This document shows positions 8,034-16,178 of a stretch of 64,000 nucleotides of DNA, in pieces (the first letter of the stretch is position 1; the number at the start of each line of letters is the position of its first letter). The stretch is taken from assembly GCA_030446715.1 (NCBI GenBank), contig JAUJMU010000001.1:349297-413296 (forward strand), written 5' to 3'. Source of the stretch: Cytophagales bacterium (GTDB lineage: Bacteria > Bacteroidota > Bacteroidia > Cytophagales > 172606-1). Position numbers and translations under genes: made by a program. Under the pieces are notes generated by a model that was not told the origin of the DNA, did no database searches, and worked only from the letters and a program-made list of their open reading frames with translations.

Positions 8034-9368
8034 TCAAAACTTCAAAATAAAAGTTGTGCCTTCTCCAACCACCGAGTTGACTTTGAGGGTGCCGCCGTGC
8101 ATCTGCATGATTTGCCGGGAGAGACTCAGGCCGATGCCGGAACCGGTCTTTTTGGTGGTGTAGAAGGGAATGAAGATTTTTTCCAGCGCCTCGGGAATGA
8201 TGCCGGGCCCGTTGTCGTCTACTTCAATGGCCACCCGGCCCTGCGAATCGCGGTAGGCATGCAGCAGAATGCTGGCTCCTTCCCGTTCGGATACCGCTTC
8301 CATGGCGTTTTTGACGAGGTTGATCAGCACCATCCCGGTCAGTTCAGAGTCCGCATTAATCATCAGGTCACCGGGCTCCACGCGGTAGCCCAGCCGGATA
8401 CCCGCCGTGCGCAGATCGGGCTTCATCAGCTGCACCACCGGGTTGATCAGGTCTTTCACGGTCATTTCTGCCGGCCTGGGCTTGGGGATGTTGGTAAAAC
8501 TGCGGTAGCCGTTCACGAAGTTGATCAGGCCAATGCTGCGGCTCTCTATGGTTTTGAGGGCTTCCTTGATGTCGGCTATCGGTTCAGCATTTTCGTCCGT
8601 AACGGCGAGGTCGTGCTCCACAATGTCGTGCATGGTGGCAATCAGCGAGGCAATGGGGGTGATGGAATTCATGATTTCGTGGCGAAGCACCCGGGTGAGG
8701 TTCTGCCAGGCGTCCAGTTCTTTTTGCTGCAACTCCGACTGAATATTCTGCAATGAAATCAGCTTCACCATTTTGCCTCTCAGCCGGATGCCGGTCGCAT
8801 GCACGGCCAGTTGCTGATCATTGGAAGCAGTGTACAATACTTTTTCGCTCTGCTGTGGCCGCTGCACCATGAACATCAGTTCGGGATGATTCTGTTGAAG
8901 CTCAGAGATATGCCGCAGGCGATACACGCCCAGCAGGCGGCAGGCGGCAGCATTGATCAGGTCAACATTCCCGTCGGGATCAAATGCCAGCAGGCCCACG
9001 CTTACGTGCTGCACTACTGTGTTGAGGTACTGCAGATGTTCTTCCTTTTCTGAACGGGCCTGCCGGAAGGCATCCAGCACTTCGTTGAAGTTCTTGTTCA
9101 GCTCCCTGAAGCTTTCGCCCAGCTTGTTATCCGACGAGAAACCAATGGCAAAGTCAGAAAAACGCACCGCTTCCAGAAAGCGGATCAGCTTGCGGTTGGT
9201 GTTTTCTACGTAGTGAAAAAGGCCATACGTCTGAATGGCCACCGGAATGAACAGAAAAGTAGCCGCCACGTAGTTTTCCAGACGGACGGCTACGTACACG
9301 CAGAAAAACACCGACAGCGTCAGAAGAAACACCCGGATCCAGAGGCCGGTACCGAATCGCTTGAACAT
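8034..9368 (-). CDS. Two-component sensor histidine kinase (NtrY/AtoS-like)
   Basis: A 444-residue inner-membrane kinase. Two membrane helices (about 12-29 and 33-53) with almost no periplasmic loop, then a coiled linker, a PAS-like domain (about 105-210, VSVGLLAFDPDGNVDLINAA), the phospho-acceptor His230 in RVLRHEIMNSITP, the N box with Asn354 (LINLVKNAMEAV), the G1 box DDNGPGI (384-390) and the G2 box GSGIGLSL (409-416). All catalytic motifs are intact. With no sensing loop it probably responds to a membrane or cytoplasmic signal. The partner response regulator gene lies directly upstream on the same strand, separated by an inverted repeat spacer; the pair resembles NtrX/NtrY-like systems of Bacteroidota whose input is generally unknown. 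Confidence 0.9.
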   Translation of the reverse strand: MFKRFGTGLWIRVFLLTLSVFFCVYVAVRLENYVAATFLFIPVAIQTYGLFHYVENTNRKLIRFLEAVRFSDFAIGFSSDNKLGESFRELNKNFNEVLDAFRQARSEKEEHLQYLNTVVQHVSVGLLAFDPDGNVDLINAAACRLLGVYRLRHISELQQNHPELMFMVQRPQQSEKVLYTASNDQQLAVHATGIRLRGKMVKLISLQNIQSELQQKELDAWQNLTRVLRHEIMNSITPIASLIATMHDIVEHDLAVTDENAEPIADIKEALKTIESRSIGLINFVNGYRSFTNIPKPRPAEMTVKDLINPVVQLMKPDLRTAGIRLGYRVEPGDLMINADSELTGMVLINLVKNAMEAVSEREGASILLHAYRDSQGRVAIEVDDNGPGIIPEALEKIFIPFYTTKKTGSGIGLSLSRQIMQMHGGTLKVNSVVGEGTTFILKF

Positions 9369-9390
9369 TTAAGTAATAAATTAGAAGTCG

Positions 9391-9508
9391 TAAAGAGTCG
9401 TAAGTCCAGAGTCGTAAGTAGGTTTGGTGTATGTATCCATTGGCACCAGCCCCTGCTGGTTTATCGCTGTCTGTTCCTCACTTACGACTGGCGACTTACG
9501 ACTCTTTA
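9391..9508. repeat. Long imperfect palindrome between kinase and regulator genes
   Basis: The left arm (9391-9422) and the reverse complement of the right arm (9476-9508) both read TAAAGAGTCGTAAGTC, three variable bases, AGTCGTAAGT, then GG or AGG. The arms enclose about 53 unrelated bases. The right arm overlaps the TAA stop codon of the response regulator gene (9506-9508). Confidence 0.75.
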
Positions 9509-10897
9509 CAGCCCATACTTTTCAAGCCGGCGGTAAAGCGAGGAGCGGGTAAGGCCCAGCTCATCGGCAGCTTCGGTTATGTTGCCGTTGTATTTCTTCA
9601 GGGCCTTCCGGATGAGCATTTTCTCCACCTCATCAATGTGCATGGAGCCACTGGTCAGGTTTTCCTCTTCGGCGGGTTCGCGGCCGGGGCCGAAAAAGAA
9701 ATCTTCGGGCTGCAGTACCGGGCTCTGGGCCATGATCACGGCCCGTTCAATGGCGTGCTGCAGCTCGCGCACATTGCCCGGCCAGTTGTACTTCTGCATC
9801 CTCTTCACCAGGGCCGGGCTCAGCGAACTCACGTTGCGGTTGTACTTCTTGCGGTAGATCTGCAGGTAATGCTCCGCCAGCGGCACAATGTCGTCCAGCC
9901 GGTCACGTAGTGGGGGCAGGTGAAGTTCAATGGTGTTAAGCCGGTAAAGCAAATCCTGCCGGAACGTTTTGCTTTTCACCATCTCGTACAGCGGCATGTT
10001 GGTCGCGCTGATCAGCCGGACATCAATCTGCCTGGGCTTGTTGGAACCGACCCGCGTGACGGTGCGGCTCTGCAGTACGGTCAGCAGCTTGGCCTGCAGC
10101 GGCAGCGACAGGTTGCCGATTTCGTCCAGAAAGATGGTGCCGCCCGAAGCCACTTCAAAGCGGCCGGGGCGGTCTTCCTTGGCGTCAGTGAATGACCCTT
10201 TCATGTGGCCGAACAGTTCGCTTTCAAACAGCGTTTCGCTGATGGCGCCCAGGTCCACGCTGACGAAAATCTCCCCGGCCCGGCGCGACTTCCGGTGCAG
10301 TTCGCGGGCTATCAGTTCCTTACCCGTTCCGTTTTCCCCCAGAATCAGCACATTGGCGTCCGTTTCGGCAACCCGGTTCAGGGTTTCGTACACTTTGAGC
10401 ATGCTGGGGCTCTGGCCAATGATCTCCTGCGACGGACCACTCTGGGCCATGTTCATGCCTTTCTGCCGGGTCTTCAGGTTTTCGGTTTCGTTTCTGGACT
10501 CACGCAGGCGCATGGCCGAAAGCAGGGTAGCGAGCAGTTTTTCGTTCTCCCAGGGCTTGAGCACAAAGTCGGTGGCTCCTTCTTTGATCGCCCGGACAGC
10601 CACATCCACATCGCCGTACGCAGTGATCAGCACCACCACTGCCGAAGGGTCGATCTCCAGAATGCGGTCCAGCCAGTAGAACCCTTCCTTGCCGCTGGAC
10701 AAGTCCTTGGTGAAGTTCATGTCCAGCAGAATGACGTCGTAGTGTTCGTTGTTGACCAGGTAGGGGATATGGTTGGGGTCCCGTTCCACGTCCACGTGCA
10801 GAAAGTGGCGTTTCAGAAACAGACGGGCGGCACTAAGCACGTCCGTGTTGTCGTCAACAACGAGAATTTTTCCGGTTTTGTTTGAGGTGTTATCCAT
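9506..10897 (-). CDS. NtrC-family sigma-54-dependent response regulator
   Basis: A 463-residue regulator starting at the ATG at 10897 (MDNTSNKTGK). Receiver domain (10-125): acidic pocket Asp15/Asp16, phospho-acceptor Asp59, Lys114. AAA+ domain (about 155-390): Walker A GENGTGKE (187-194), the sigma-54 contact loop GSFTDA (234-239) where the classical form is GAFTGA, Walker B FLDEIG (256-261), and the arginine-finger region FRQDLLYRLN. C-terminal Fis-type helix-turn-helix (NGNITEAADELGLTRSSLYR). It should activate sigma-54 promoters when phosphorylated by the kinase encoded just downstream. A longer reading of the N-terminus has no receiver-like sequence and is rejected. A GTPase-like longer start is not supported. 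Confidence 0.92.
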   Translation of the reverse strand: MDNTSNKTGKILVVDDNTDVLSAARLFLKRHFLHVDVERDPNHIPYLVNNEHYDVILLDMNFTKDLSSGKEGFYWLDRILEIDPSAVVVLITAYGDVDVAVRAIKEGATDFVLKPWENEKLLATLLSAMRLRESRNETENLKTRQKGMNMAQSGPSQEIIGQSPSMLKVYETLNRVAETDANVLILGENGTGKELIARELHRKSRRAGEIFVSVDLGAISETLFESELFGHMKGSFTDAKEDRPGRFEVASGGTIFLDEIGNLSLPLQAKLLTVLQSRTVTRVGSNKPRQIDVRLISATNMPLYEMVKSKTFRQDLLYRLNTIELHLPPLRDRLDDIVPLAEHYLQIYRKKYNRNVSSLSPALVKRMQKYNWPGNVRELQHAIERAVIMAQSPVLQPEDFFFGPGREPAEEENLTSGSMHIDEVEKMLIRKALKKYNGNITEAADELGLTRSSLYRRLEKYGL

Positions 10898-11014
10898 ACA
10901 AAGGTTATGAGGCTCAGGGATCTTTTGCAAACACTGTACCTGGGTGTCGGTATCCGCAAAAAGTGCCAACAGAGGAAGCTCAGGCATGTTTTCCCCAGCT
11001 CAATATACAACAAA

Positions 11015-11050
11015 TGTCCGATTCCGGACAGTGCCGGCCGCAGACGGACA
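11015..11050 (-). promoter_or_regulatory. Operator-like palindrome TGTCCG-N4-CGGACA plus an extra half site
   Basis: TGTCCG (11015-11020) and CGGACA (11025-11030) form a perfect 6-4-6 inverted repeat; a further CGGACAG begins at 11045, twenty bases (two helical turns) from the previous one. It lies about 120 bases upstream of the response regulator start and could be its own enhancer site. Function is inference. Confidence 0.35.
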
Positions 11051-11240
11051 GAACATTCCTGCGAAAAAATTAACTGAACGCAGCTCCTCCACCGGCACAA
11101 GAAAGCAATACGGGGACAAAGCGGCATTTACGTCTGCCTCAGAAAAAGAAACGGGCAGGCAGAAGAGGAGAACAGCAGAGAGAACGAGGGCGGGCGACAA
11201 AGCAAAGGGGCCGGCGAGAAAAGCACACTGGCCAAAAACG

Positions 11241-11271
11241 AAAAAGGCAAGCCTGTTTCCAGGACTTGCCT
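11241..11271 (-). terminator. Terminator of the DUF4142 gene
   Basis: AGGCAAG-CCTG (11245-11255) pairs with CAGG-A-CTTGCCT (11260-11271). On the minus strand it is followed by TTTTTCGTTTTT. It lies about 30 bases after the gene's stop. Confidence 0.85.
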
Positions 11272-11302
11272 TACTCCGAACCCAACTAAACCATCCTGAA
11301 TA

Positions 11303-12397
11303 TTAGTTATTGGAGCCGCTGTTCTGCGAACTTCCGCTCCGCATGGTATTAGCCATATCAGAAGCCATCTGGCGGTGCTTCCGGATAGAAGGCAGCAGCG
11401 TTCTGGCGTATTCTTTCAGGCGGGCATCTTTGCCGCTCTTGATCTGATTCTCAAACAGAGTTGCTGTTTTCTCGTGGTCCTTGATCTGACCCATGATATA
11501 CTCCCGGTCAAAAGCAGCACCACTCAGTTTTTCGAGTTTTTCTTTGGCAGCCCGGTGTTCGGCTGAAAGCATGCTGGGATCATCAAAATCGACTGAACCC
11601 ATGCCGGAAGACTGACTATCCATAGTGCCGGACTGGCCCATGCGGCTGCCGTCCGTGGTACCTGAGGTGCTGCCAGTCTTTTCGGTACCCGTGTTGCCGG
11701 CCCCCGCAGAGCCGGTAGTACCGCTGCCCATGGTGGTGCCGGTGCCGCTGGTGCCGGTAGTTCCTGAGGTGCCTGTTCCGGTTGTACCAGTGCCACTGGT
11801 TCCCGTAGTTCCGCGGCCTACTGTGCCATTAGTGCCGGTTGTACCAGTACTGCCACTACCCATAGAGCCAGTGTTGCCCTGACCCATAGTACCCGTGTTG
11901 CCGGCCCCCGCAGAGCCGGTAGTACCGCTGCCCATGGTGGTGCCGGTAGTGCCGCTGGTTGCGCCCGAATGGTCCATGCCGCTGTGGGCATCGCTGCCCA
12001 TCGTACCGGTCCGCTCAGGCGCATTGCCCATGGCTACACCTGATACCATTGACTTCAACTGCTCATTGGCCTGGCTGTGCTCGTCAATCATCATCTGGGC
12101 ATATTCCTTTACTTTTTCCGAAGATCCTTTTTGCAGGGCAAGTTTGGCCATGGTGATTTCAGCCAGATTGGCCTCCATGGCTTTCTGGGCAAAGGTCTGG
12201 TCATCCATTTTGGTCATGGACTGATTGGCAGAAGCACTACGGTTGGTAGTGCCGGTAGTTCCTTTGGAGGAAGAACTGCCTGCGGAAGCACCGCTGCTGC
12301 GCGGAGTAGTTGTCTGTGCGTCGGCATTGATGGCCGTACAAGACAGACCGGCACAAATTGCAAGTGCGGTCAGAATATTAACAGAATTCTTTTTCAT
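11303..12397 (-). CDS. DUF4142 protein with a long Gly/Thr/Ser repeat insert
   Basis: A 364-residue exported protein. Signal peptide (MKKNSVNILTALAICAGLSC..., cleavage probably near NADAQ). Residues about 60-120 are the first part of a DUF4142 helical bundle (DQTFAQKAMEANLAEITMAK, KEYAQMMIDEHSQANEQLK) and residues about 285-350 the second part (LSAEHRAAKEKLEKLSG, FDREYIMGQIKDHEKTATLF). Between them lie some 160 residues of TGTTGTSGTGTT-type low-complexity sequence with short MGSGTTGSAGAGNTG modules. The DUF4142 fold is ferritin-like and periplasmic, function not known. The insert arose at least partly by tandem duplication: a 59-bp block is present twice without mismatch. The gene stands alone with its own terminator. 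Confidence 0.85.
   Translation of the reverse strand: MKKNSVNILTALAICAGLSCTAINADAQTTTPRSSGASAGSSSSKGTTGTTNRSASANQSMTKMDDQTFAQKAMEANLAEITMAKLALQKGSSEKVKEYAQMMIDEHSQANEQLKSMVSGVAMGNAPERTGTMGSDAHSGMDHSGATSGTTGTTMGSGTTGSAGAGNTGTMGQGNTGSMGSGSTGTTGTNGTVGRGTTGTSGTGTTGTGTSGTTGTSGTGTTMGSGTTGSAGAGNTGTEKTGSTSGTTDGSRMGQSGTMDSQSSGMGSVDFDDPSMLSAEHRAAKEKLEKLSGAAFDREYIMGQIKDHEKTATLFENQIKSGKDARLKEYARTLLPSIRKHRQMASDMANTMRSGSSQNSGSNN
11685..11947. repeat. Exact 59-bp direct repeat inside the DUF4142 gene
   Basis: The block at 11685-11743 recurs identically at 11889-11947, 204 bp apart (68 codons, so in frame). It encodes the TTMGSGTTGSAGAGNTGT module on the minus strand. Perfect identity in a repeat-rich gene points to recent duplication or gene conversion and makes the length of this gene likely to vary between strains. 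Confidence 0.9.
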
Positions 12398-12586
12398 AGC
12401 TGTATTTGAATAATTACTAGCTAGTATACTGACCCTGCCCTGACGAAGTTTCGCAATGAAGTAAATTTTTATTGGTTACTTCCTATCCGGCTCCCGGGGA
12501 AAGTATGCGCTGAAAAAAAAAGAACGTCTTAGTGTTTTTGTTACGGAAAACAAAAAACCACCCGGAACCTGCCGGAGACAAAAGTT

Positions 12587-12635
12587 CCCGCAGATTACCG
12601 CTGATGAAAGCCAGACATCAGCGTTAATCTGCGGG
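12587..12635. repeat. Near-perfect 20-bp inverted repeat (CGCAGATTA type)
   Basis: The left arm begins CCCGCAGATTA and the right arm ends TAATCTGCGGG; 19 of 20 positions pair around a 9-base loop. There is no T-run, so it is not a typical terminator. CGCAGATTAACGC-like words are a familiar dispersed intergenic repeat type in several bacterial phyla (from memory, not searched). It lies between the branching-enzyme stop and the DUF4142 promoter region. Confidence 0.75.
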
Positions 12636-12680
12636 AAATAAAACAAATACGGGAACTACCATAAACTTGTCCTGCACCCG

Positions 12681-14708
12681 TTAAGCATTATGCTCACCGG
12701 TCCATTTCAGGTATACGGTTGCCAGCGGGGGCAGTGTCAGCCTGATGGAAAAGTTGTGGCCCTGGGCGCGGACATACTCCGCCTGCAAGCCGCCATAATT
12801 CCCGACACCACTGCCCCCGTATTCGCGGGCATCAGAGTTTAGTATTTCTTTCCAGTACCCTTTTTTGGATACCCCCATGCGGTAGTCTTCCCGGGGAACG
12901 GGAGTGAAGTTACAAACCACCAGAATTACCTCATCCGGACTTTTGCCTTTCCGCAGGAAGCCGATTACGCTGTTTTCCCAGTCACTCAGGTCAGCCCACT
13001 CAAAGCCGGCATTGTCAAACTGAAGCTCGTAGAGGGCTGTTTCAGTCCGGTACAGCCGGTTAAGATCGCGGATGAACCGCTGCACGCCCTGGTGGTAATC
13101 GTACTGCAGCAGGTGCCAGTCGAGGCTGCTTTCGTGCGCCCATTCGGAGGTCTGGCCGAACTCGGCGCCCATAAAGAGCAGCTTGGTGCCCGGGTGACCG
13201 TACATGTAGCCGTACATCGTCCGCAGGTTGGCAAATTTCTGCCATTCATCACCGCTCATTTTGTAGATCAGCGGATGCTTGCCGTACACCACCTCATCGT
13301 GCGAGAGGGGCAGCATGAAGTTTTCGGAGAAGGCATAAATGATACTGAAGGTAATCTCGCCGTGGTGGTACTTGCGGTAGACGGGTTCTTGCGCAAAGTA
13401 GGAGAGGGTATCGTGCATCCAGCCCATCATCCATTTCATGCCAAAGCCAAGGCCGCCCAGATAGGTTGGCCGCGAAACACCGGTGTACGCCGTTGATTCT
13501 TCGGCAATCGTCTGCACGTCCGGAAACTGCTGGTACACCGTCTCATTAAATTCTCTCAGGAACGAAATGGCCTCCAGGTTTTCGCGGCCACCGTAGATGT
13601 TGGGTGTCCACTCGCCCTCCTTGCGCGAATAATCGAGGTACAGCATGGAGGCAACGGCATCTACCCGCAGGCCATCAATGTGGAAGTGTTCCAGCCAGAA
13701 GAGAGCGTTGCTGATCAGAAAAGCCCGTACTTCGCTGCGGCCGTAGTTGAAGATAAAACTCTGCCAGTCGGGGTGAAAGCCCTGCCGTGGGTCGGCGTGT
13801 TCGTAGAGGGCAGTGCCGTCGAAATTAATCAGGCCGTGAATGTCGCCGGGAAAGTGGCTCGGCACCCAGTCTAGGATCACGCCGATTCCCTCGCGGTGGA
13901 AGGCATCAATCAGGTACATAAAATCCTGTGGCGTACCGTACCGGCTGGAGGGCGCAAAGTAACCCGTAATCTGGTAGCCCCACGAGCCGTAAAAAGGATG
14001 CTCCATGATGGGCATAAACTCCACGTGGGTAAAACCCAGGTCTTTCACGTAGGCGGGCATTTCGCCGGCCATCTCGCGGTAGGTGAGGGAGCGGTTGCCG
14101 GCGTCGGGGTTGCGTTTCCAGGAGCCAAAGTGTACTTCGTAAACTGACCAGGGCTGCGGCTTGCCGGCTTTTCCGCTCCGCTCCTGCAGCCATTGCCGGT
14201 CGTTCCACTCGTAGCCGCCGATGTCCCAGATCACCGATGCCGTGAGGGGTGGTTCTTCCCAGCGGAAGGCAAAGGGATCACCTTTTTCAACCGCGTAGCC
14301 GTTCCACCTGGACTGGATAAAGTATTTGTACAGGTCACCGTGTGCGGCACCGGGCGCAAAAGCTTCCCAGATTCCTGATCCGTCGGGGCGCTGGTACAGG
14401 GGATGGCTCTGGCGGTTCCATCCGTTGAAGCTGCCGATTACCGATACTTTCCCGGCATTGAGTGCCCAAAGGGCAAAATAAGTTCCTTTTACGCCCTCGT
14501 GCTCAATCACGTGGGAGCCCAGTTTCTCGTATAACTTAAAATGCTTTCCCGATTTAAACAGATAAATATCCAGATCAGAAAGCAGGCTTACCTCCGGGTT
14601 GGTCATGACCTGAAGCCTTTGTTCTTCTGTATGCGTTTCTGCTCCGTCCTGGTCGTGAGCCGGGTTTTGCTGATCTGTCAGGGTAAGGTCATTTTGGTTG
14701 TTATCCAT
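12681..14708 (-). CDS. glgB: 1,4-alpha-glucan branching enzyme GlgB
   Basis: A 675-residue cytosolic GH13 enzyme that cuts alpha-1,4 chains and rejoins them as alpha-1,6 branches in glycogen-type glucan. Order: an N-terminal extension of about 40 residues, a CBM48 domain (GTYFALWALNAGKVSVIGSF), and the (beta/alpha)8 barrel with nucleophile Asp350 in HIDGLRVDAV, acid/base Glu403 in TIAEEST and Asp471 in LPLSHDEV (numbering from the chosen start), then an all-beta C-terminal domain. I start at ATG 14708 (MDNNQNDLTL); a further 18-residue upstream extension is also open. The TreS-maltokinase gene about 1.5 kb away on the same strand suggests that both serve alpha-glucan/trehalose metabolism, although an MDR reductase gene on the other strand lies between them. 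Confidence 0.95.
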   Translation of the reverse strand: MDNNQNDLTLTDQQNPAHDQDGAETHTEEQRLQVMTNPEVSLLSDLDIYLFKSGKHFKLYEKLGSHVIEHEGVKGTYFALWALNAGKVSVIGSFNGWNRQSHPLYQRPDGSGIWEAFAPGAAHGDLYKYFIQSRWNGYAVEKGDPFAFRWEEPPLTASVIWDIGGYEWNDRQWLQERSGKAGKPQPWSVYEVHFGSWKRNPDAGNRSLTYREMAGEMPAYVKDLGFTHVEFMPIMEHPFYGSWGYQITGYFAPSSRYGTPQDFMYLIDAFHREGIGVILDWVPSHFPGDIHGLINFDGTALYEHADPRQGFHPDWQSFIFNYGRSEVRAFLISNALFWLEHFHIDGLRVDAVASMLYLDYSRKEGEWTPNIYGGRENLEAISFLREFNETVYQQFPDVQTIAEESTAYTGVSRPTYLGGLGFGMKWMMGWMHDTLSYFAQEPVYRKYHHGEITFSIIYAFSENFMLPLSHDEVVYGKHPLIYKMSGDEWQKFANLRTMYGYMYGHPGTKLLFMGAEFGQTSEWAHESSLDWHLLQYDYHQGVQRFIRDLNRLYRTETALYELQFDNAGFEWADLSDWENSVIGFLRKGKSPDEVILVVCNFTPVPREDYRMGVSKKGYWKEILNSDAREYGGSGVGNYGGLQAEYVRAQGHNFSIRLTLPPLATVYLKWTGEHNA

Positions 14709-15072
14709 AGGAGGTGGTTTTTGGAATACGTGGTTTTGGTTGGATTGTCCGGAGCCGGACAAAATACCGCTGCAAGTTCGGGTCTGGCAAACCGCAGCAG
14801 GCGGTCTTTTCCGTTTTTACGGGTAAAGTAGGCGGTAAGGATGAAAAAATCCAAGCTTAAAAACGAAAAAAACTGCTGCACACTGCTGAGGTACACTTTG
14901 TACAACTTACTATATTTCAGGCCGGTAAACCTCATTTATCTCTTTATTCCGGGAAATAAACCGGCTGAATAAACACAACATTACCGGCGCATCAGGAGTA
15001 GTAAAGGAGAAAATTCCTCCGGAAAACGTCCGGATACCGGCATCCGGCCCGCTCAACCTCATCCCGACTTTC
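14709..15072. other. 364-bp divergent promoter region between glgB and the MDR gene
   Basis: No coding sequence is evident. It must hold both promoters. A small palindrome GGAG-AAAATT-CCTCC is present near 15008-15022, about 50 bases upstream of the plus-strand gene; no promoter boxes match clearly. Confidence 0.5.
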
Positions 15073-16086
15073 ATGAAAGCAAAAGTTATTTTACTCGAAC
15101 GCCGCCCTCAGGGTACGCCCACCGAATCCGATTTCCGGTTTACGGAAACCGAAATCGCCGCACCTGCCGAAGGCGAGATTCTGCTCAAGGCGCTGTATGT
15201 CTCCGTAGACCCGTACATGCGCGGCCGGATGAGCGAAGCCAAATCTTACGTGCCGCCTTACCAGCTGCACAAGCCCATCGAAGGGGGCGTGGTGGCGCAG
15301 GTAGTCGAGAGCCGGCACGAGAAGTTTCCGGAAGGCAGCGTGGTGGTGGGCAATCTGCCCTGGCAGGATTACTGCCTATCTAACGGCAATGGCCTCAGCA
15401 AGGCTGATCCCAATCTGGCTCCGCTGGGATATTACCTCGGGGTACTGGGGATGCCCGGCCTCACGGCCTACTTTGGCCTGCTGGACATCGGCAGACCCAA
15501 AGAAGGAGAAACGGTAGTGGTATCGGGGGCCGCCGGAGCCGTAGGCATGGTAGTGGGGCAGATTGCGAAACTAAAAGGTTGCCGCGTGGTGGGCATTGCC
15601 GGCACTGATGATAAGGTCCGGTACCTGAAAGATAAACTGGGCTTCGATGCCGCCATCAACTACAAGACCGCCGCCAGCATCCGCAAGGCGCTGGCCGAAG
15701 CCTGCCCCAACGGCGTGGATGTGTATTTCGATAACGTGGGCGGCCCCATTACGGATGCCGTGTACAGCCTGATCAATAATTTTGCCCGCATATCGGTGTG
15801 CGGCCAGATTGCCTACTACAATGCCACTGAGCTTCCGGTAGGCCCCCGCGTGGAATCAAGGCTGCTCATCCACCGGGCACTGCTGCAGGGATTTATCGTG
15901 ACTGACTACGCACCGCGGTTCGGAGAAGGCATCAAAGCGCTGGCGGGTTGGGTAAAAGAAGGTAAGATCAAATACGAGGATACGGTAACGGAAGGCTTCG
16001 AAAATATTCCCAGGGCTTTTCTTGGGCTCTTCAAGGGCGAGAATACGGGTAAGCAACTGGTGAAGGTGGCGGAGTATAAGGGGTAA
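15073..16086 (+). CDS. NADP-dependent oxidoreductase, zinc-free MDR family (CurA/PTGR-like)
   Basis: A 337-residue cytosolic medium-chain dehydrogenase/reductase of the leukotriene B4 dehydrogenase type. The N-terminal half has SVDPYMRGRMSEAKSY, a hallmark of this subgroup, and GGVVAQVVESRH; the Rossmann domain has VVVSGAAGAVGMVVGQIAKL (the AxxGxxG NADPH site, about residues 148-167) and later CPNGVDVYFDNVGG. No zinc ligands are present. Such enzymes reduce alpha,beta-unsaturated aldehydes and ketones; the physiological substrate is not predictable. It lies between glgB and treS on the opposite strand, without sharing their pathway as far as I can tell, and ends at a shared bidirectional terminator. 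Confidence 0.9.
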   Translation: MKAKVILLERRPQGTPTESDFRFTETEIAAPAEGEILLKALYVSVDPYMRGRMSEAKSYVPPYQLHKPIEGGVVAQVVESRHEKFPEGSVVVGNLPWQDYCLSNGNGLSKADPNLAPLGYYLGVLGMPGLTAYFGLLDIGRPKEGETVVVSGAAGAVGMVVGQIAKLKGCRVVGIAGTDDKVRYLKDKLGFDAAINYKTAASIRKALAEACPNGVDVYFDNVGGPITDAVYSLINNFARISVCGQIAYYNATELPVGPRVESRLLIHRALLQGFIVTDYAPRFGEGIKALAGWVKEGKIKYEDTVTEGFENIPRAFLGLFKGENTGKQLVKVAEYKG

Positions 16087-16111
16087 TGGGGTTGTTTTCT
16101 TGCAAGAAAGC

Positions 16112-16144
16112 AAAAAAGGCGCAGAAGAATTTTCCGCGCCTTTT
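16112..16144. terminator. Bidirectional terminator between the MDR gene and treS
   Basis: AAAAGGCGC (16114-16122) pairs with GCGCCTTTT (16136-16144) around a 13-base loop, with A-run before and T-run after, between two convergent genes. Confidence 0.85.
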
Positions 16145-16178
16145 CATACTCTCACGGGCAGAACCTGTTCCATCTCCG

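Larger units (their letters stand above)
10898..11302. other. 405-bp gene-free spacer upstream of the response regulator
   Basis: No convincing coding sequence on either strand. It holds the upstream region of the response regulator gene with a CGGACA-type palindrome, and the terminator of the DUF4142 gene at its far end. An A/G-rich stretch (11100-11220) is of low complexity. Confidence 0.6.

Noticed and set aside
14690-14712. GGAGGTGG next to the glgB start as a Shine-Dalgarno site.
   Set aside because: It is on the plus strand; the glgB mRNA carries its complement, which cannot pair with 16S rRNA in that way.
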